Source: Methanobacteriota archaeon | GTDB taxonomy: Archaea; Halobacteriota; Methanomicrobia; Methanomicrobiales; Methanoculleaceae | Reading direction: 5' to 3' | NCBI GenBank assembly: GCA_030446015.1 | Contig: JASUSO010000006.1 | Location: forward strand, 1 to 48,075 | DNA: 48,075 bases | Shown here: positions 6,369-15,027 of the stretch, piece after piece | Numbering within the stretch: position 1 is the stretch's first letter | Layout: the number at the start of each line of letters is the position of its first letter | Program-made: the position numbers and the translations under genes | Notes under the pieces: model-generated | Seen by the model: the letters and a program-made list of their open reading frames with translations, nothing else | Told to the model about the DNA's origin: nothing | The model's database searches: none

Positions 6369-8420
6369 TCAGGGGCTCCCGGCGGTCCCGTTGACCACCA
6401 GCGAGGCGGGGTCCGGTATGACGAAGGGTGCGTCTTCCACAGCGACGCCTCTCTGGTTGTTGTCCAGCGTCAGGTTCAGGGAGTGGTACTGCATTGCAAA
6501 CCGCGGACCCCATGCCGGGCTCTGCCCGTGGGAGATCCTGACGTTCACCTCGTCCGACTGCGGGAACGGGACGCTGATCTCGAACAGCTGGCCGTTGCCT
6601 GGGGGTGTCTGCGAGGCGGTGCCCGCGAAGACCTGCTGGCCGTTCACCTCGATCGTCATCCACCGTCCGCCGGGTACGTCCGACGCCGTCAGGAGCCCGA
6701 CGAACGTGAGGGTGTTCCACCCGGTTCCCGAAGCATCCGTGAACTGCCGCTCGACACGAGCGGTCGTCGATCCGGCAAGAAGGGTTACATCGATGCCGTG
6801 CTCGCCGTGGTCGTCGACAATCACCGGGCCGTATTCGGAGCAGGGTCCGGTCTGTGTTCCCGACCACGACGCCTCGTGGGACCATCCATCCCATCCGTCC
6901 CTCGACCAGACCCATTCGTTGCCGGAGCCGGTGATTTCTTTGAAGGTCGCCTCAATGGTGTGATCCGCGTCTACCGCATCGAAGGTGTAGGTCGTGCGGG
7001 CTCCGACGGATTCGCCGTCCACGCGGACGTTGTCCACGGTATAGCCGCTATCGGAAGTAATCTCAAACGATTGCTCCTCACCGTAGAGAACCTGGACGTC
7101 GCCCGAGGGCGAGATGGAGCCGTGCGGGCCCGCGGTTGCGGTGATGACGTGGGTGCGGATGCCGTCCTTGATGACGTAGTACACGAGGCCGTTGGTGTGC
7201 TTCGTCGTCTCGCCGAGGCTCCATAGCGTGATTTCACGGATTGCGGGGCTCTCTTCGAGGTGGGGCTCTTCGCCATGGGTGATGAAGTTCAGGGTGACCA
7301 GGAGGATAAGGGGGTCGCGGACCCACTGGGTCTTCCAGCCGAGAAGCCGTGTCGAATAATCGGGGTTACTCCAGACTTCCGTTTCTACCGTGTCATAGAC
7401 GGTCGCGTTGAACCCGAGCGTTTCCCAGTTGTCAATATCATTCACGTAGTCCTCATACGCATTGTGAATTTTCCACCCCATGACAGTCAGGGATCCTTGC
7501 ACGAAGAGTTGTCCCGTGTGCATCGGGTTGCCGATATCGGTCATGAAGTGGCTCGAATGTCCGAGGGAGGTGAAAGCTTCGGTGAGGTGGTTATTGTAGT
7601 AGGCGGTCGCCGCATCGGTTGCGTTCTTCTGGCAGTTCTCGGGGGCCCTGCCGAAACCCTCCGGGACACCGGGAATAGGGGGGAGGGGTGTTGGGGGGAC
7701 GTAGCCGTGGTTGTAACAGCGCTGGAGAATTATCTCAAGCTCCGAACCTTCATACCACCAATCTGGATCAGATGCATGTCCTCCTGCTATACTTGCATTT
7801 GTCTCATTAACTGAATTATGCACGCATGCCGCCTTGATTATCCACCCATGAGTATCTGCATTCCACCGCACACCGACTTCACCGTCCATGCTCGATGCCA
7901 TTGCACGGCCGATCTCCTCGTCGAGCTCCCGGAGTGCCGAGTTTTCAGACACTGCAAGCCGCACATCGCTTTTCTCGGGGACGATGGTCAGCGCAAGGCC
8001 GTCTTCCGTCTTCACGGCCCGGACCGGGTACTTCTTCCAGAGTTCTTCAAGGCTCGATCGCCAGACGGCCTTCTCCTCCTTCGAGGCATCAAGCCCGTCG
8101 ACGAACTTCAGCACGTCATCCCGTTGCTTCGTCGAACCGAGCATGATCAGCGTCCACTGCGGCGAAAATTCCCGGACAGCGGGGTCGATGTAGACGCCTT
8201 TCGCCATCGTGGCCCTGTCGCACTCGATCCCGAAAACGTCGCAGAGGACGGAGGAGACAACCGTCATATCCGGCCTCTCGACGTTGGCAGCGGTCATTGC
8301 GCTCGCCGGGGAGGGTGATTCGAACCCCGCGGCGAGGACAGGCGATACCGGCATGAGCATGAGCATGAGCATCAGGATCATGCCAAGACCCATGATTCGT
8401 ACAAGAGATCTGTTTTCCAT
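6369..8420 (-). CDS. Secreted zinc phospholipase C / S1-P1-like protein with repeat domain
   Basis: 683 residues. A signal peptide spans residues 1-31 (ends VLAAG). The catalytic region (about 180-410) shows the zinc ligands of the phospholipase C/P1 nuclease fold: H191 (DTHGWIIKAA), H288/H291/D295/H301 (GHSSHFMTDIGNPMHTG) and H319xxxE323. Residues 424-495 form one InlB-like bacterial repeat domain (ITATAGPHGSISPSG... to IEATFK). Residues 500-683 look like a beta-sandwich of binding type. The protein probably acts outside the cell on phospholipid or nucleic acid; the substrate is not decided by sequence. GGAGGG lies nine bases before ATG 8420, and a TATA box is at 8483-8493. The signal peptide is partly coded by a six-base repeat (8352-8372). 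Confidence 0.8.
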   Translation of the reverse strand: MENRSLVRIMGLGMILMLMLMLMPVSPVLAAGFESPSPASAMTAANVERPDMTVVSSVLCDVFGIECDRATMAKGVYIDPAVREFSPQWTLIMLGSTKQRDDVLKFVDGLDASKEEKAVWRSSLEELWKKYPVRAVKTEDGLALTIVPEKSDVRLAVSENSALRELDEEIGRAMASSMDGEVGVRWNADTHGWIIKAACVHNSVNETNASIAGGHASDPDWWYEGSELEIILQRCYNHGYVPPTPLPPIPGVPEGFGRAPENCQKNATDAATAYYNNHLTEAFTSLGHSSHFMTDIGNPMHTGQLFVQGSLTVMGWKIHNAYEDYVNDIDNWETLGFNATVYDTVETEVWSNPDYSTRLLGWKTQWVRDPLILLVTLNFITHGEEPHLEESPAIREITLWSLGETTKHTNGLVYYVIKDGIRTHVITATAGPHGSISPSGDVQVLYGEEQSFEITSDSGYTVDNVRVDGESVGARTTYTFDAVDADHTIEATFKEITGSGNEWVWSRDGWDGWSHEASWSGTQTGPCSEYGPVIVDDHGEHGIDVTLLAGSTTARVERQFTDASGTGWNTLTFVGLLTASDVPGGRWMTIEVNGQQVFAGTASQTPPGNGQLFEISVPFPQSDEVNVRISHGQSPAWGPRFAMQYHSLNLTLDNNQRGVAVEDAPFVIPDPASLVVNGTAGSP

Positions 8421-8645
8421 AGTCTGATTCCCTCCAGAGTCTGTGAGAGAAGTGTTGCAGGTAAAAGGACTGTTCTAAAGGACTTATTTATTGCTACGGT
8501 GAATATTCATCGCTTTGAGGAAGCCAGAAACGGGTATTGGATGGTGGGGAAGCCCGATCGTGCTCAACAGCCTGAAAGATCTGTCTGATGGTCGGGATTT
8601 GGCCGGGAATGAACCGATAACCGTTCAGGGAACGCCTCCGGGGAA
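8421..8645. promoter_or_regulatory. Divergent intergenic region
   Basis: It holds GGAGGG (8430-8435, minus strand) and the TATA box AATAAATAAG (8483-8493, minus strand) for the phospholipase C-like gene. On the plus side, 8612-8645 is nearly repeated at 9515-9550 in front of the second lipoprotein gene. No gene is seen. Confidence 0.5.
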
Positions 8646-9473
8646 ATGAATGTATACCCGGAGAGAACAGATTCCTGCATGCGTTGCCAGCTCCCCATCG
8701 TCCTCCTCGCCCTCGTCGTTGCCCTGGTCTTCCTGTGCGGCTGTATCTCGGGGGGACCTCAAGATTTCAGCGTATCCTCATCATATACTCTCCACATCAC
8801 AACGGATACCCGTATCGAGAACGTGACCCTCCTTGTTCCCATCCCGACCCGCGGTGACCGGCCGGTTATCGGCCATAGCCCGATCTCCGATGCGTTTTAT
8901 TCCGAAAAACTCCCGGAGGTACGCTCCTATCCCTCGACTATTCCGGAATATTGCACCCTCGCAGTCGTTCCTGTCGACGGTCAGTACTACCTCCGGTTAA
9001 CTGCCCCGTTCCTGAGCCCTGTAGAACCTGTGTGGGTGAACTATGAAAACTATACCTTCCTTGCAGGTGATCTCCGGCCTGATATCGTCCCGCAGATGAT
9101 CAATACGCTGCACCCGCTTGGCAACGAGTCGCTCTTCTCCCCCAAGCAGAACCTCGCCCTGACCGCAGGCTCCCCGGAGGCGGTTGAAACACGCGGTATC
9201 AACCCTGGATGCCGATACTCCTACACCATCCCCGTCTACGCGCAGTACGAGAACGGAAGCCGAGTCGAGATCTCTTCGGATATTATGGGTGAGAACGGAT
9301 GGGCTGAACAGTTTGATGCATGGGCGCTGAATCGATATACCGACCATTATCGTCTCGTCATCACCGGCGAGCCGCAGGGCTGGATGCCTGCCGGAGGAGA
9401 AGTACGGACTGGGCACGGAAACTACCGGGAGTGGCAACTCAACGCCTCCGCCACTTCCGGTTCAGGGGAGTAG
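8646..9473 (+). CDS. Lipoprotein of unknown function, copy 1
   Basis: Up to 275 residues. The signal peptide LPIVLLALVVALVFLCGC ends in a lipobox (LCGC), so the mature protein is likely lipid-anchored on the outer face of the cell membrane. Shared landmarks with copy 2 are ENVTLLVPIPTRGD, VDGQYYLRLT, a PLGNESLF/PFGNESLF block with PKQNL, YSYTIPVYA and PQGWMPA. The fold looks all-beta; I do not recognise a family. The start may instead be ATG 8679 (MRCQLPIV): TGTATACC, a weak TATA box, lies 26 bases before it. It is followed by copy 2 after 77 bases. Confidence 0.7.
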   Translation: MNVYPERTDSCMRCQLPIVLLALVVALVFLCGCISGGPQDFSVSSSYTLHITTDTRIENVTLLVPIPTRGDRPVIGHSPISDAFYSEKLPEVRSYPSTIPEYCTLAVVPVDGQYYLRLTAPFLSPVEPVWVNYENYTFLAGDLRPDIVPQMINTLHPLGNESLFSPKQNLALTAGSPEAVETRGINPGCRYSYTIPVYAQYENGSRVEISSDIMGENGWAEQFDAWALNRYTDHYRLVITGEPQGWMPAGGEVRTGHGNYREWQLNASATSGSGE

Positions 9474-9550
9474 AACGGATGCCTCGGCCTGATGCGGCAG
9501 AGGATGGCAGGAAATGAACCGATAACCGTCCAGGGAACATCTCCGGGGAA

Positions 9551-10390
9551 ATGAATGTATACCAGGAAGGAACAGATTCCTGCATGCGCTTCAGGCTCCC
9601 CGTCGTCCTCCTCGCCCTCGTCGTTGCCCAGGTCTTCCTCTGCGGCTGTCTCTCGGGGGAACCTCAAGATCCTTATACATATTTCAGATACGAACTCTCC
9701 ATCTGGACAGCCACGCCCATCGAGAACGTGACCCTCCTTGTACCCATCCCGACCCGCGGCGACCAGCCGGTCATCGGTCCCGAACAAATTTCTGGTGAAC
9801 TTTACACCGATCCCGGCAACCTCCGAAAACATCCCTCCGATCCCTCGACTCTTCCGGAGCACTACGATTTCGCGATCGTCCCGGTCGACGGCCAGTACTA
9901 CCTCCGGCTGACCACTCCCTACATGAATCCCGCAGAACCGATCGGTGTTCGCTACTCTAATCGCACCTCTCTTGGTGACAAATTACGCCCCGAGGTCGTC
10001 CCGCAGTTGATCGATACACGGCACCCATTCGGCAACGAGTCGCTCTTCGCCCCGAAGCAGAACCTCACACTGATAGCAAGTTCCTCCGGAACGCCCAACG
10101 AGCGCGGTTATTACAACCCCGAAGGATACCGGTACTCCTACACCATCCCCGTCTACGCGCGCTACGAGAACGGGACGCAGGTCTCGATCTCGTCGGAAAT
10201 TGAGGGGTCAAACCGGTGGCTTGAAGGATTCGATTTTGCCGGGCAAAATCGATACTCCGATGCTTACTCTCTCACGATCACCGACGACCCGCAGGGCTGG
10301 ATGCCTGCCGAAGGAGAAGTGACGGCGGGGCAGGGAGGCTACCGGGAGTGGCAACTCAACTTCTCCACCACTTCCGGTTCAGAGGAGTAG
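9551..10390 (+). CDS. Lipoprotein of unknown function, copy 2
   Basis: Up to 279 residues, paralog of the preceding gene, with the same lipobox LCGC and the same landmark motifs in the same order. The conserved upstream block suggests each copy has its own control region. As in copy 1 the true start may be the inner ATG at 9584. Conservation of an intact frame in both copies argues that both are used. Function unknown. The IS66 element was inserted 35 bases after its stop codon. Confidence 0.7.
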   Translation: MNVYQEGTDSCMRFRLPVVLLALVVAQVFLCGCLSGEPQDPYTYFRYELSIWTATPIENVTLLVPIPTRGDQPVIGPEQISGELYTDPGNLRKHPSDPSTLPEHYDFAIVPVDGQYYLRLTTPYMNPAEPIGVRYSNRTSLGDKLRPEVVPQLIDTRHPFGNESLFAPKQNLTLIASSSGTPNERGYYNPEGYRYSYTIPVYARYENGTQVSISSEIEGSNRWLEGFDFAGQNRYSDAYSLTITDDPQGWMPAEGEVTAGQGGYREWQLNFSTTSGSEE

Positions 10391-10417
10391 ACCGGACGCA
10401 CCGGGCCGGTTTTCCAT

Positions 10418-10425
10418 AAAAAAAG
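10418..10425 (+). repeat. IS66 target site duplication, left copy
   Basis: AAAAAAAG lies directly before the left terminal repeat and matches 12006-12013 exactly. Eight bases is the duplication length known for the IS66 family. Confidence 0.9.
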
Positions 10426-10450
10426 GTAACTGTTCAGCCCAAACCGAAAG

Positions 10451-10464
10451 ATCCTTTTATAATG
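10451..10464 (+). promoter_or_regulatory. TATA box of the IS66 transposase
   Basis: CTTTTATAAT centred near 10459 sits about 26 bases before the GTG start at 10483. The element therefore carries its own archaeal promoter, and the message should be leaderless. Confidence 0.55.
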
Positions 10465-10482
10465 GCGCTGAAATAGAATTCA

Positions 10483-11997
10483 GTGACTCCTGATATCCGC
10501 CCTCCCCAAAAGGATGTTGAGAATTGCCCTCCTTCCGACTACACCGTTGCGGATATCCCTGCTCTTCTCGCAACCATCGACGATCTCAAATGCATCATCC
10601 TGGAGCAACAGCGTATCATCACCAAACTCCGTGACGAGAATGGTCGCCTGAAGGCCCAGATTGCGGACCTCGAATCCCGGTTGAACCAGAACAGCCGGAA
10701 TAGCAGTCGCCCTCCGTCGCAGGATTGGTTTCGCCGACCCCAGACGCCGCGGAAGAAAGGCGAGCGATCTCCGGGCGGCCAGAAGGGGCACAAAGGCCAC
10801 AGCCTTCAGCCCGTTGCCGTCCCGGATGCGATCGTTGTCCATGCCGTTTCCGTCTGTCCCACGTGTGGGACATCCCTGGAAGACGTCGAGCCGAGTGCTG
10901 TGGAACGGCGTCAGGTTCACGACATTCCTCCCCTCCGGATTATCGTGACCGAGCACCGTGCGGAACACAAACGGTGTCCTCATTGCGGGTCTTCCCACCG
11001 GGCTGCATTTCCCGCCGAGGCGTCGCATCCCGTGCAGTATGGCACCAACCTGAAGGCACTCCTGGTCTACTCCTGCATCTACCAACTGCTGTCGTATGAT
11101 CGGGTCTGTCAACTGGTTTCCGACCTGTTCGGACGCTCTTTGAGCCGGGCAACCGTGGTCGCGGCCGTGGAGGAGTGCTCCCAGAACCTGACGGAAGTGG
11201 ATGAGCGCATCCGGGAACTCCTGCACGGAGCGCATGTTCTCCACGTCGATGAAACCGGCATGCGGGCTGCTGGCACCCGGCACTGGCTTCATGTCGCCGG
11301 TACCGAACTCCTCACCTGCTACGGGCACCATCGAAACCGAGGGTCGCAGGCGACCGATGCCATGGCGATCCTGCCGGGATTTCAGGGGACGATGATCCAT
11401 GACTTCTGGGCGCCGTATTTCAGGTATTCCAGTGATCATGCCATCTGTAACGCTCATCTTCTACGCGAACTGCAGGGGATCTCGGAGAACTTCGGACATC
11501 GGTGGAGCGAAGCCCTCCGTGCCCTCCTCATCGAGATGAAGATAACCGTGGATACCGCCAGGCAGAGTGGGCATGCTCTGCTGCCGGCCATCCGTGCTGC
11601 CTTCGAAGAACGGTATCGCAGTATTCTCGAGGCTGCGCGGAAGGAAATGGAAATCACCGGGGTTCCCTGGGAGCAGGGGAAACACGGCAGAAGGAAGCAG
11701 TCCAAAGCGAAGAATCTCCTTGACCGCTGTCACAAATACCAGCGAGAGATCCTGACATTCATGAGGGATTTCACCATACCCTTCACCAATAATCAGGCTG
11801 AACGCGATCTCCGGATGATGAAACTGCAGCAGAAGATCTCCGGGACATTCCGGAGTGAAGAAGGCGCTCGGAACTTCTGCAGGGTCAGAGGATTCATCTC
11901 AACTGTCAAGAAGCACAGTCGCCCGGTATTACCCGAACTGGTGGGGGTATTCGAGGGGACGCCCTTCGTCCCGACGACGGCTCACTCGATACCCTGA
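10483..11997 (+). CDS. tnpC: IS66-family transposase (TnpC type)
   Basis: 504 residues with a GTG start. An N-terminal coiled coil (about 25-70: IIKLRDENGRLKAQIADLE-like heptads) is followed by NSRNSSRPPSQD, the basic PRKKGERSPGGQKGHKGH, and two zinc-finger halves CPTCG and CPHCG. The DDE domain has HVDETGMR, HDFWAPY and the late NNQAERDLRMMKLQQKISG. These are the standard landmarks of the IS66 transposase. The frame is complete from end to end. The last codons reach into the right terminal repeat (stop 11995-11997). Confidence 0.93.
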   Translation: MTPDIRPPQKDVENCPPSDYTVADIPALLATIDDLKCIILEQQRIITKLRDENGRLKAQIADLESRLNQNSRNSSRPPSQDWFRRPQTPRKKGERSPGGQKGHKGHSLQPVAVPDAIVVHAVSVCPTCGTSLEDVEPSAVERRQVHDIPPLRIIVTEHRAEHKRCPHCGSSHRAAFPAEASHPVQYGTNLKALLVYSCIYQLLSYDRVCQLVSDLFGRSLSRATVVAAVEECSQNLTEVDERIRELLHGAHVLHVDETGMRAAGTRHWLHVAGTELLTCYGHHRNRGSQATDAMAILPGFQGTMIHDFWAPYFRYSSDHAICNAHLLRELQGISENFGHRWSEALRALLIEMKITVDTARQSGHALLPAIRAAFEERYRSILEAARKEMEITGVPWEQGKHGRRKQSKAKNLLDRCHKYQREILTFMRDFTIPFTNNQAERDLRMMKLQQKISGTFRSEEGARNFCRVRGFISTVKKHSRPVLPELVGVFEGTPFVPTTAHSIP

Positions 11998-12005
11998 ACA
12001 GTTAC

Positions 12006-12013
12006 AAAAAAAG
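12006..12013 (+). repeat. IS66 target site duplication, right copy
   Basis: AAAAAAAG follows the right terminal repeat and equals the left copy. On the minus strand its T7 run lies just downstream of the leuB-type stop codon and probably still works as that operon's terminator. Confidence 0.9.
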
Positions 12014-12027
12014 AGAGGGCTACCGCC

Positions 12028-13149
12028 CTACACCGTCCGGACAAGCGCCGCGAGGTATTGTCCGACCTCGCTCGTCTTCTTTGCGCCGCCCATATCCCGG
12101 GTGACGAACCCGTCGAGGATGCTTTGCTCGATCGCCCTGAGGACCGCCGCGGCAGCATCGTGCTCGCCGATGTGGTCGAGGAGCATCGAGCCCGCCCAGA
12201 CGGTGGCAAGGGGATTTGCGACGTCCTGGCCGCGGTACTTCGGCGCGGAGCCGTGGATCGGCTCGAACATGGAGGTGCCCTCCGGGTTGATGTTCCCGCC
12301 GGGGGCGAGCCCGAGCCCGCCCTGGATCATGGCGCCGAGGTCGGTGATGATGTCGCCGAACATGTTCGGGGTGACGACGACGTCGAACCACTCGGGGTTC
12401 TTGACGAACCACATCGTGACGGCGTCGACGAAGTTGAACTCCGTCGCGACGCCCGGGTAGCCGGCGGCGACGTCCGTGAAGACGTCCCGCCAGAGACCGT
12501 AGACGTCGGAGAGGACGTTCGCCTTGTCGACCGACGTGACCTTCTTCTTCCTCCGCTCTGCAAGGTCGAAGGCGTAGCGGATCGCCCGCTCGGCACCCGC
12601 CCGGGTGACGACGCCGATCTGGTAGGCGAGCTCGTCGGCGTCGGTCTCGACGTCGAGGCCGAACCTGACGTTGTAGATGTCGCGGACGACTTCAAGGGTC
12701 TTTTGCTCGTTTCTTCCGGCAAACCGGGATCCGATCCCGACATAGAAGTCCTCGGTGTTCTCCCTGACGACGACGAAATCGATGTCCTCCGGACGCTTGT
12801 TTGCGAGCGGCGTCGCAACCCCGTCGAGGAGTTTGATCGGCCGGAGGTTGATGAACTGGTCGAAGTGGAACCGGATCGCAAGGAGGATGCCCTTCTCCAG
12901 GATCCCGGGCTTCACCCGGTCGTCGCCGATGGCGCCGAAGTAGATCGCGGAGAACTTCGAGAGCTCCGCGATATCCTCCTCGGTCAGGAGCTCGCCTGTG
13001 CTGAGGTAGCGCTCCGCCCCGATATCGAACTCCGTCCACGCGATATCGAACCCATAGCGCTCTCCCGCGGCGTCGAGGACCTCCCTTCCCGCCGCGACGA
13101 TCTCGGGGCCGATCCCGTCACCGCCGATTGCGGCTACTTTGTGCTGCAT
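12028..13149 (-). CDS. leuB: Isopropylmalate/isohomocitrate dehydrogenase family
   Basis: 373 residues, NAD-dependent beta-decarboxylating dehydrogenase. The N-terminus is AAIGGDGIGPEIV. The substrate region contains RPIKLLDGV. VRENTEDFYVGIGSR, the DKANVL block and TPNMFGDIITDLGAMIQGGLG give the metal and substrate sites. EPIHGSAP is the NAD-binding loop. In methanogens paralogs of this enzyme serve leucine synthesis (LeuB) or 2-oxosuberate synthesis for coenzyme B (AksF), and they cannot be told apart here. It is the last gene of a leuC-leuD-leuB type operon and overlaps the small-subunit gene by 16 bases. Confidence 0.85.
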   Translation of the reverse strand: MQHKVAAIGGDGIGPEIVAAGREVLDAAGERYGFDIAWTEFDIGAERYLSTGELLTEEDIAELSKFSAIYFGAIGDDRVKPGILEKGILLAIRFHFDQFINLRPIKLLDGVATPLANKRPEDIDFVVVRENTEDFYVGIGSRFAGRNEQKTLEVVRDIYNVRFGLDVETDADELAYQIGVVTRAGAERAIRYAFDLAERRKKKVTSVDKANVLSDVYGLWRDVFTDVAAGYPGVATEFNFVDAVTMWFVKNPEWFDVVVTPNMFGDIITDLGAMIQGGLGLAPGGNINPEGTSMFEPIHGSAPKYRGQDVANPLATVWAGSMLLDHIGEHDAAAAVLRAIEQSILDGFVTRDMGGAKKTSEVGQYLAALVRTV

Positions 13150-13625
13150 GTCTTCACCTCCTTTAAGTTCTTCGCGTAGGCCACGAGACCGCCGGCGTCG
13201 ACGATCTCCTTCATGAACCCGGGCACCGGCTCGATTGCAAGCCGCCTCCCGTTCGCCTCGATGTAGCCTCCGGCGATATCAACCACAACGCTCTCGCCGT
13301 CCTGGATCGAGTCCGCCTCCGGACAGACCAGAGGCAGGAGACCCGTATTCACGGCGTTCCGGTAGAAGATCCGCGCAAATGACTTCGCGATGACAGCCTT
13401 CACCCCGGCGCCGAGGAGCGCGAGCGGCGCGTGCTCGCGGGAGGAGCCGCACCCGAAGTTGCTGCCGGCGACGACAATGTCGCCCTCCCGCGCCTCCTTT
13501 GCGAACTCGTCCCTCGTTCCCTCGAACGTGTGCTTCGCGAGTTCCGCCGGGTCGTAGATCGTGAGGAACCGCCCGGGGATGATCGCATCCGTATCGATAT
13601 CGTCGCCGAACTTCCAGACTCGCAT
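13134..13625 (-). CDS. leuD: 3-isopropylmalate dehydratase / homoaconitase small subunit
   Basis: 163 residues, the swivel domain of the aconitase superfamily. It has GDDIDTDAIIPGRF, SNFGCGSSREHAPLAL and the FYRNAVNTGLLPL segment. The substrate-selecting loop reads RFLTIYD. In Methanocaldococcus the loop is known as YLRT in the homoaconitase subunit and YLVY in the isopropylmalate subunit; this one is neither, so leucine versus coenzyme B synthesis stays open. It starts three bases after the large-subunit gene and overlaps the dehydrogenase gene. Confidence 0.88.
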   Translation of the reverse strand: MRVWKFGDDIDTDAIIPGRFLTIYDPAELAKHTFEGTRDEFAKEAREGDIVVAGSNFGCGSSREHAPLALLGAGVKAVIAKSFARIFYRNAVNTGLLPLVCPEADSIQDGESVVVDIAGGYIEANGRRLAIEPVPGFMKEIVDAGGLVAYAKNLKEVKTCSTK

Positions 13626-13628
13626 GAT

Positions 13629-14882
13629 TCACACCTCCCTCGGGTCGGTGATCTCGCCGTAGAGGGCGCTCGCCGCCGCCGTCGCCGGCGAGGAGAGGTA
13701 GACCGACGCCTGCGTGCTCCCCTGCCGGCCCCGGAAGTTGCGGTTCGAGGTCGAGAGCGAGACCTCACCCGGCGCGAGGAGGCCGAACGCCCCGCCCATG
13801 CAGGGGCCGCAACACGGCGCCTCGACGAGGGCGCCCGCCTCGACGAATCGCTCGATGAGGCCGCCCCGGAGGGCCTTCAAGTACTCCGTCCGCGAGGCCG
13901 GGATGACGATCACCCGCACGCCGTCCGCGAACCGGTCGGCGTTCCCGAGCACCTCCGCCGCCTCGGCGAGGTCCTCGTAGCGGCCGTTCGTGCAGGAGCC
14001 GATGAAGACCTGGTCGACCTTCGTCCCCGCGACCTCCGTCACATCCACAACGTTGTCGACGTTGTGCGGGACGGCAACCTGCGGGGCAAGGTCGGTGACG
14101 TCGTAGTGCCGCCGCTCCTGGTAGTTCGCATCCGGGTCGCCCGCGAGGTCGAACGGCTCGATCTCGCGGCGGGCGGTGACGTACTCCCAGGTGGCCGCGT
14201 CGGGCGCCACGATCCCGGCTTTCGCCCCCATCTCTATCGCCATATTCGCGCAGGTCATCCGCCCCGCCATGTTCATCTCGCGCATCGCCCGGCCGGTGAA
14301 CTCGAGCGCCATGTAGGTCGCCCCGTCAGCGCCGATGTCGCCGGCGAGGGAGAGGATGAAGTCTTTCGCCCCGACTCTTCTGCCGAACGCACCCTCAACC
14401 TCGACAAGGATGCTCTCGGGCACCCGGAAGTAGAGCGCCCCGAACTTCAAGACGAACCCCATATCGGTCGAACCGATCCCGGTCGCGAACGCCCCAGCCG
14501 CGCCGTAGGTGCAGGTATGCGAGTCGGTGCCGACGATGATCTCGCCCGGCGCCGCCCGCCCCTTCTCCATCACGACCTGGTGGCAGACGCCCTCGAGGAG
14601 GTCGTAGTTGTGGATCCCCTGCTCTTTTGCAAACTCCCGCATAAAGACGTGGTTTTCTGCAGCAGGTATCGAGTCGGCGGGTACCTGGTGGTCGAAGAGC
14701 ATAATGATCCGCTCGGGATCGAATACGCGCTCTCCACCCATTTCGCGAAAGACCCTGACCGCAAGCGGGCCGGTGATGTCGTGGATCATCGCTGCATCCA
14801 CGGGTGCCATCACAACCTCTCCCGCGCGGACGGGTCTCCCGCACCGTTGCGAAAATATCTTTTCTGCGATAGTCGCCGACAT
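13629..14882 (-). CDS. leuC: 3-isopropylmalate dehydratase / homoaconitase large subunit
   Basis: 417 residues, the archaeal length for the large subunit. The [4Fe-4S] ligands are in GSCTNGR and CCGPCMGG. Substrate motifs are [22 protein letters not shown] and [13 protein letters not shown]. Together with LeuD it isomerises 2-isopropylmalate or homocitrate homologs in the cytoplasm. It leads the three-gene operon. The TATA box at 14917-14924 predicts a leader of about 12 bases. The alternative name is AksD (homoaconitase large subunit). Confidence 0.9.
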   Translation of the reverse strand: MSATIAEKIFSQRCGRPVRAGEVVMAPVDAAMIHDITGPLAVRVFREMGGERVFDPERIIMLFDHQVPADSIPAAENHVFMREFAKEQGIHNYDLLEGVCHQVVMEKGRAAPGEIIVGTDSHTCTYGAAGAFATGIGSTDMGFVLKFGALYFRVPESILVEVEGAFGRRVGAKDFILSLAGDIGADGATYMALEFTGRAMREMNMAGRMTCANMAIEMGAKAGIVAPDAATWEYVTARREIEPFDLAGDPDANYQERRHYDVTDLAPQVAVPHNVDNVVDVTEVAGTKVDQVFIGSCTNGRYEDLAEAAEVLGNADRFADGVRVIVIPASRTEYLKALRGGLIERFVEAGALVEAPCCGPCMGGAFGLLAPGEVSLSTSNRNFRGRQGSTQASVYLSSPATAAASALYGEITDPREV

Positions 14883-14914
14883 ATAATATCGTGTTCTTGG
14901 TACGCGCCCCGGAG

Positions 14915-14926
14915 GTATTTAATTTG
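14915..14926 (-). promoter_or_regulatory. TATA box of the leuC-leuD-leuB operon
   Basis: The minus strand reads CAAATTAAATACC, a good BRE plus TATA box centred near 14920. The transcript start should lie near 14894, 12 bases before ATG 14882. Confidence 0.6.
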
Positions 14927-15027
14927 CCGGGGGCCGCAGGAGTGGTGCAGCAAATCGGAGCATTTTCCGGCCGTTTTCCGGGACAGTACCCTTATGTGGC
15001 CCCATGCGGATTCTATAAGGAGAAGCG

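Larger units (their letters stand above)
8612..10390 (+). repeat. Tandem gene duplication, about 905 bp period
   Basis: The two lipoprotein genes and about 35 bases before each (GAACCGATAACCGT and CTCCGGGGAAATGAATG blocks) are repeated in direct orientation with starts 905 bases apart. The signal peptides and the first 60 bases are almost identical. The middles have diverged with small indels, so this is an old but recognisable duplication rather than an assembly artefact. Confidence 0.85.
10426..12005 (+). mobile_element. IS66-family insertion sequence, intact, 1580 bp
   Basis: The ends are perfect 12 bp inverted repeats: GTAACTGTTCAG at 10426-10437 and its complement at 11994-12005. The element is flanked by the perfect direct repeat AAAAAAAG. 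It carries one gene, the transposase; the tnpA and tnpB genes of classical bacterial IS66 are absent, as in other short archaeal members. The intact gene and perfect flanks suggest a fairly recent insertion. The target is the A-run between the lipoprotein gene and the end of the leuB-type gene, so neither gene was broken. Confidence 0.93.

Noticed and set aside
8352-8372. Phase-variable on/off switch in the phospholipase C-like gene
   Set aside because: The repeat unit is six bases, so length changes keep the frame. It cannot act as a simple on/off switch.
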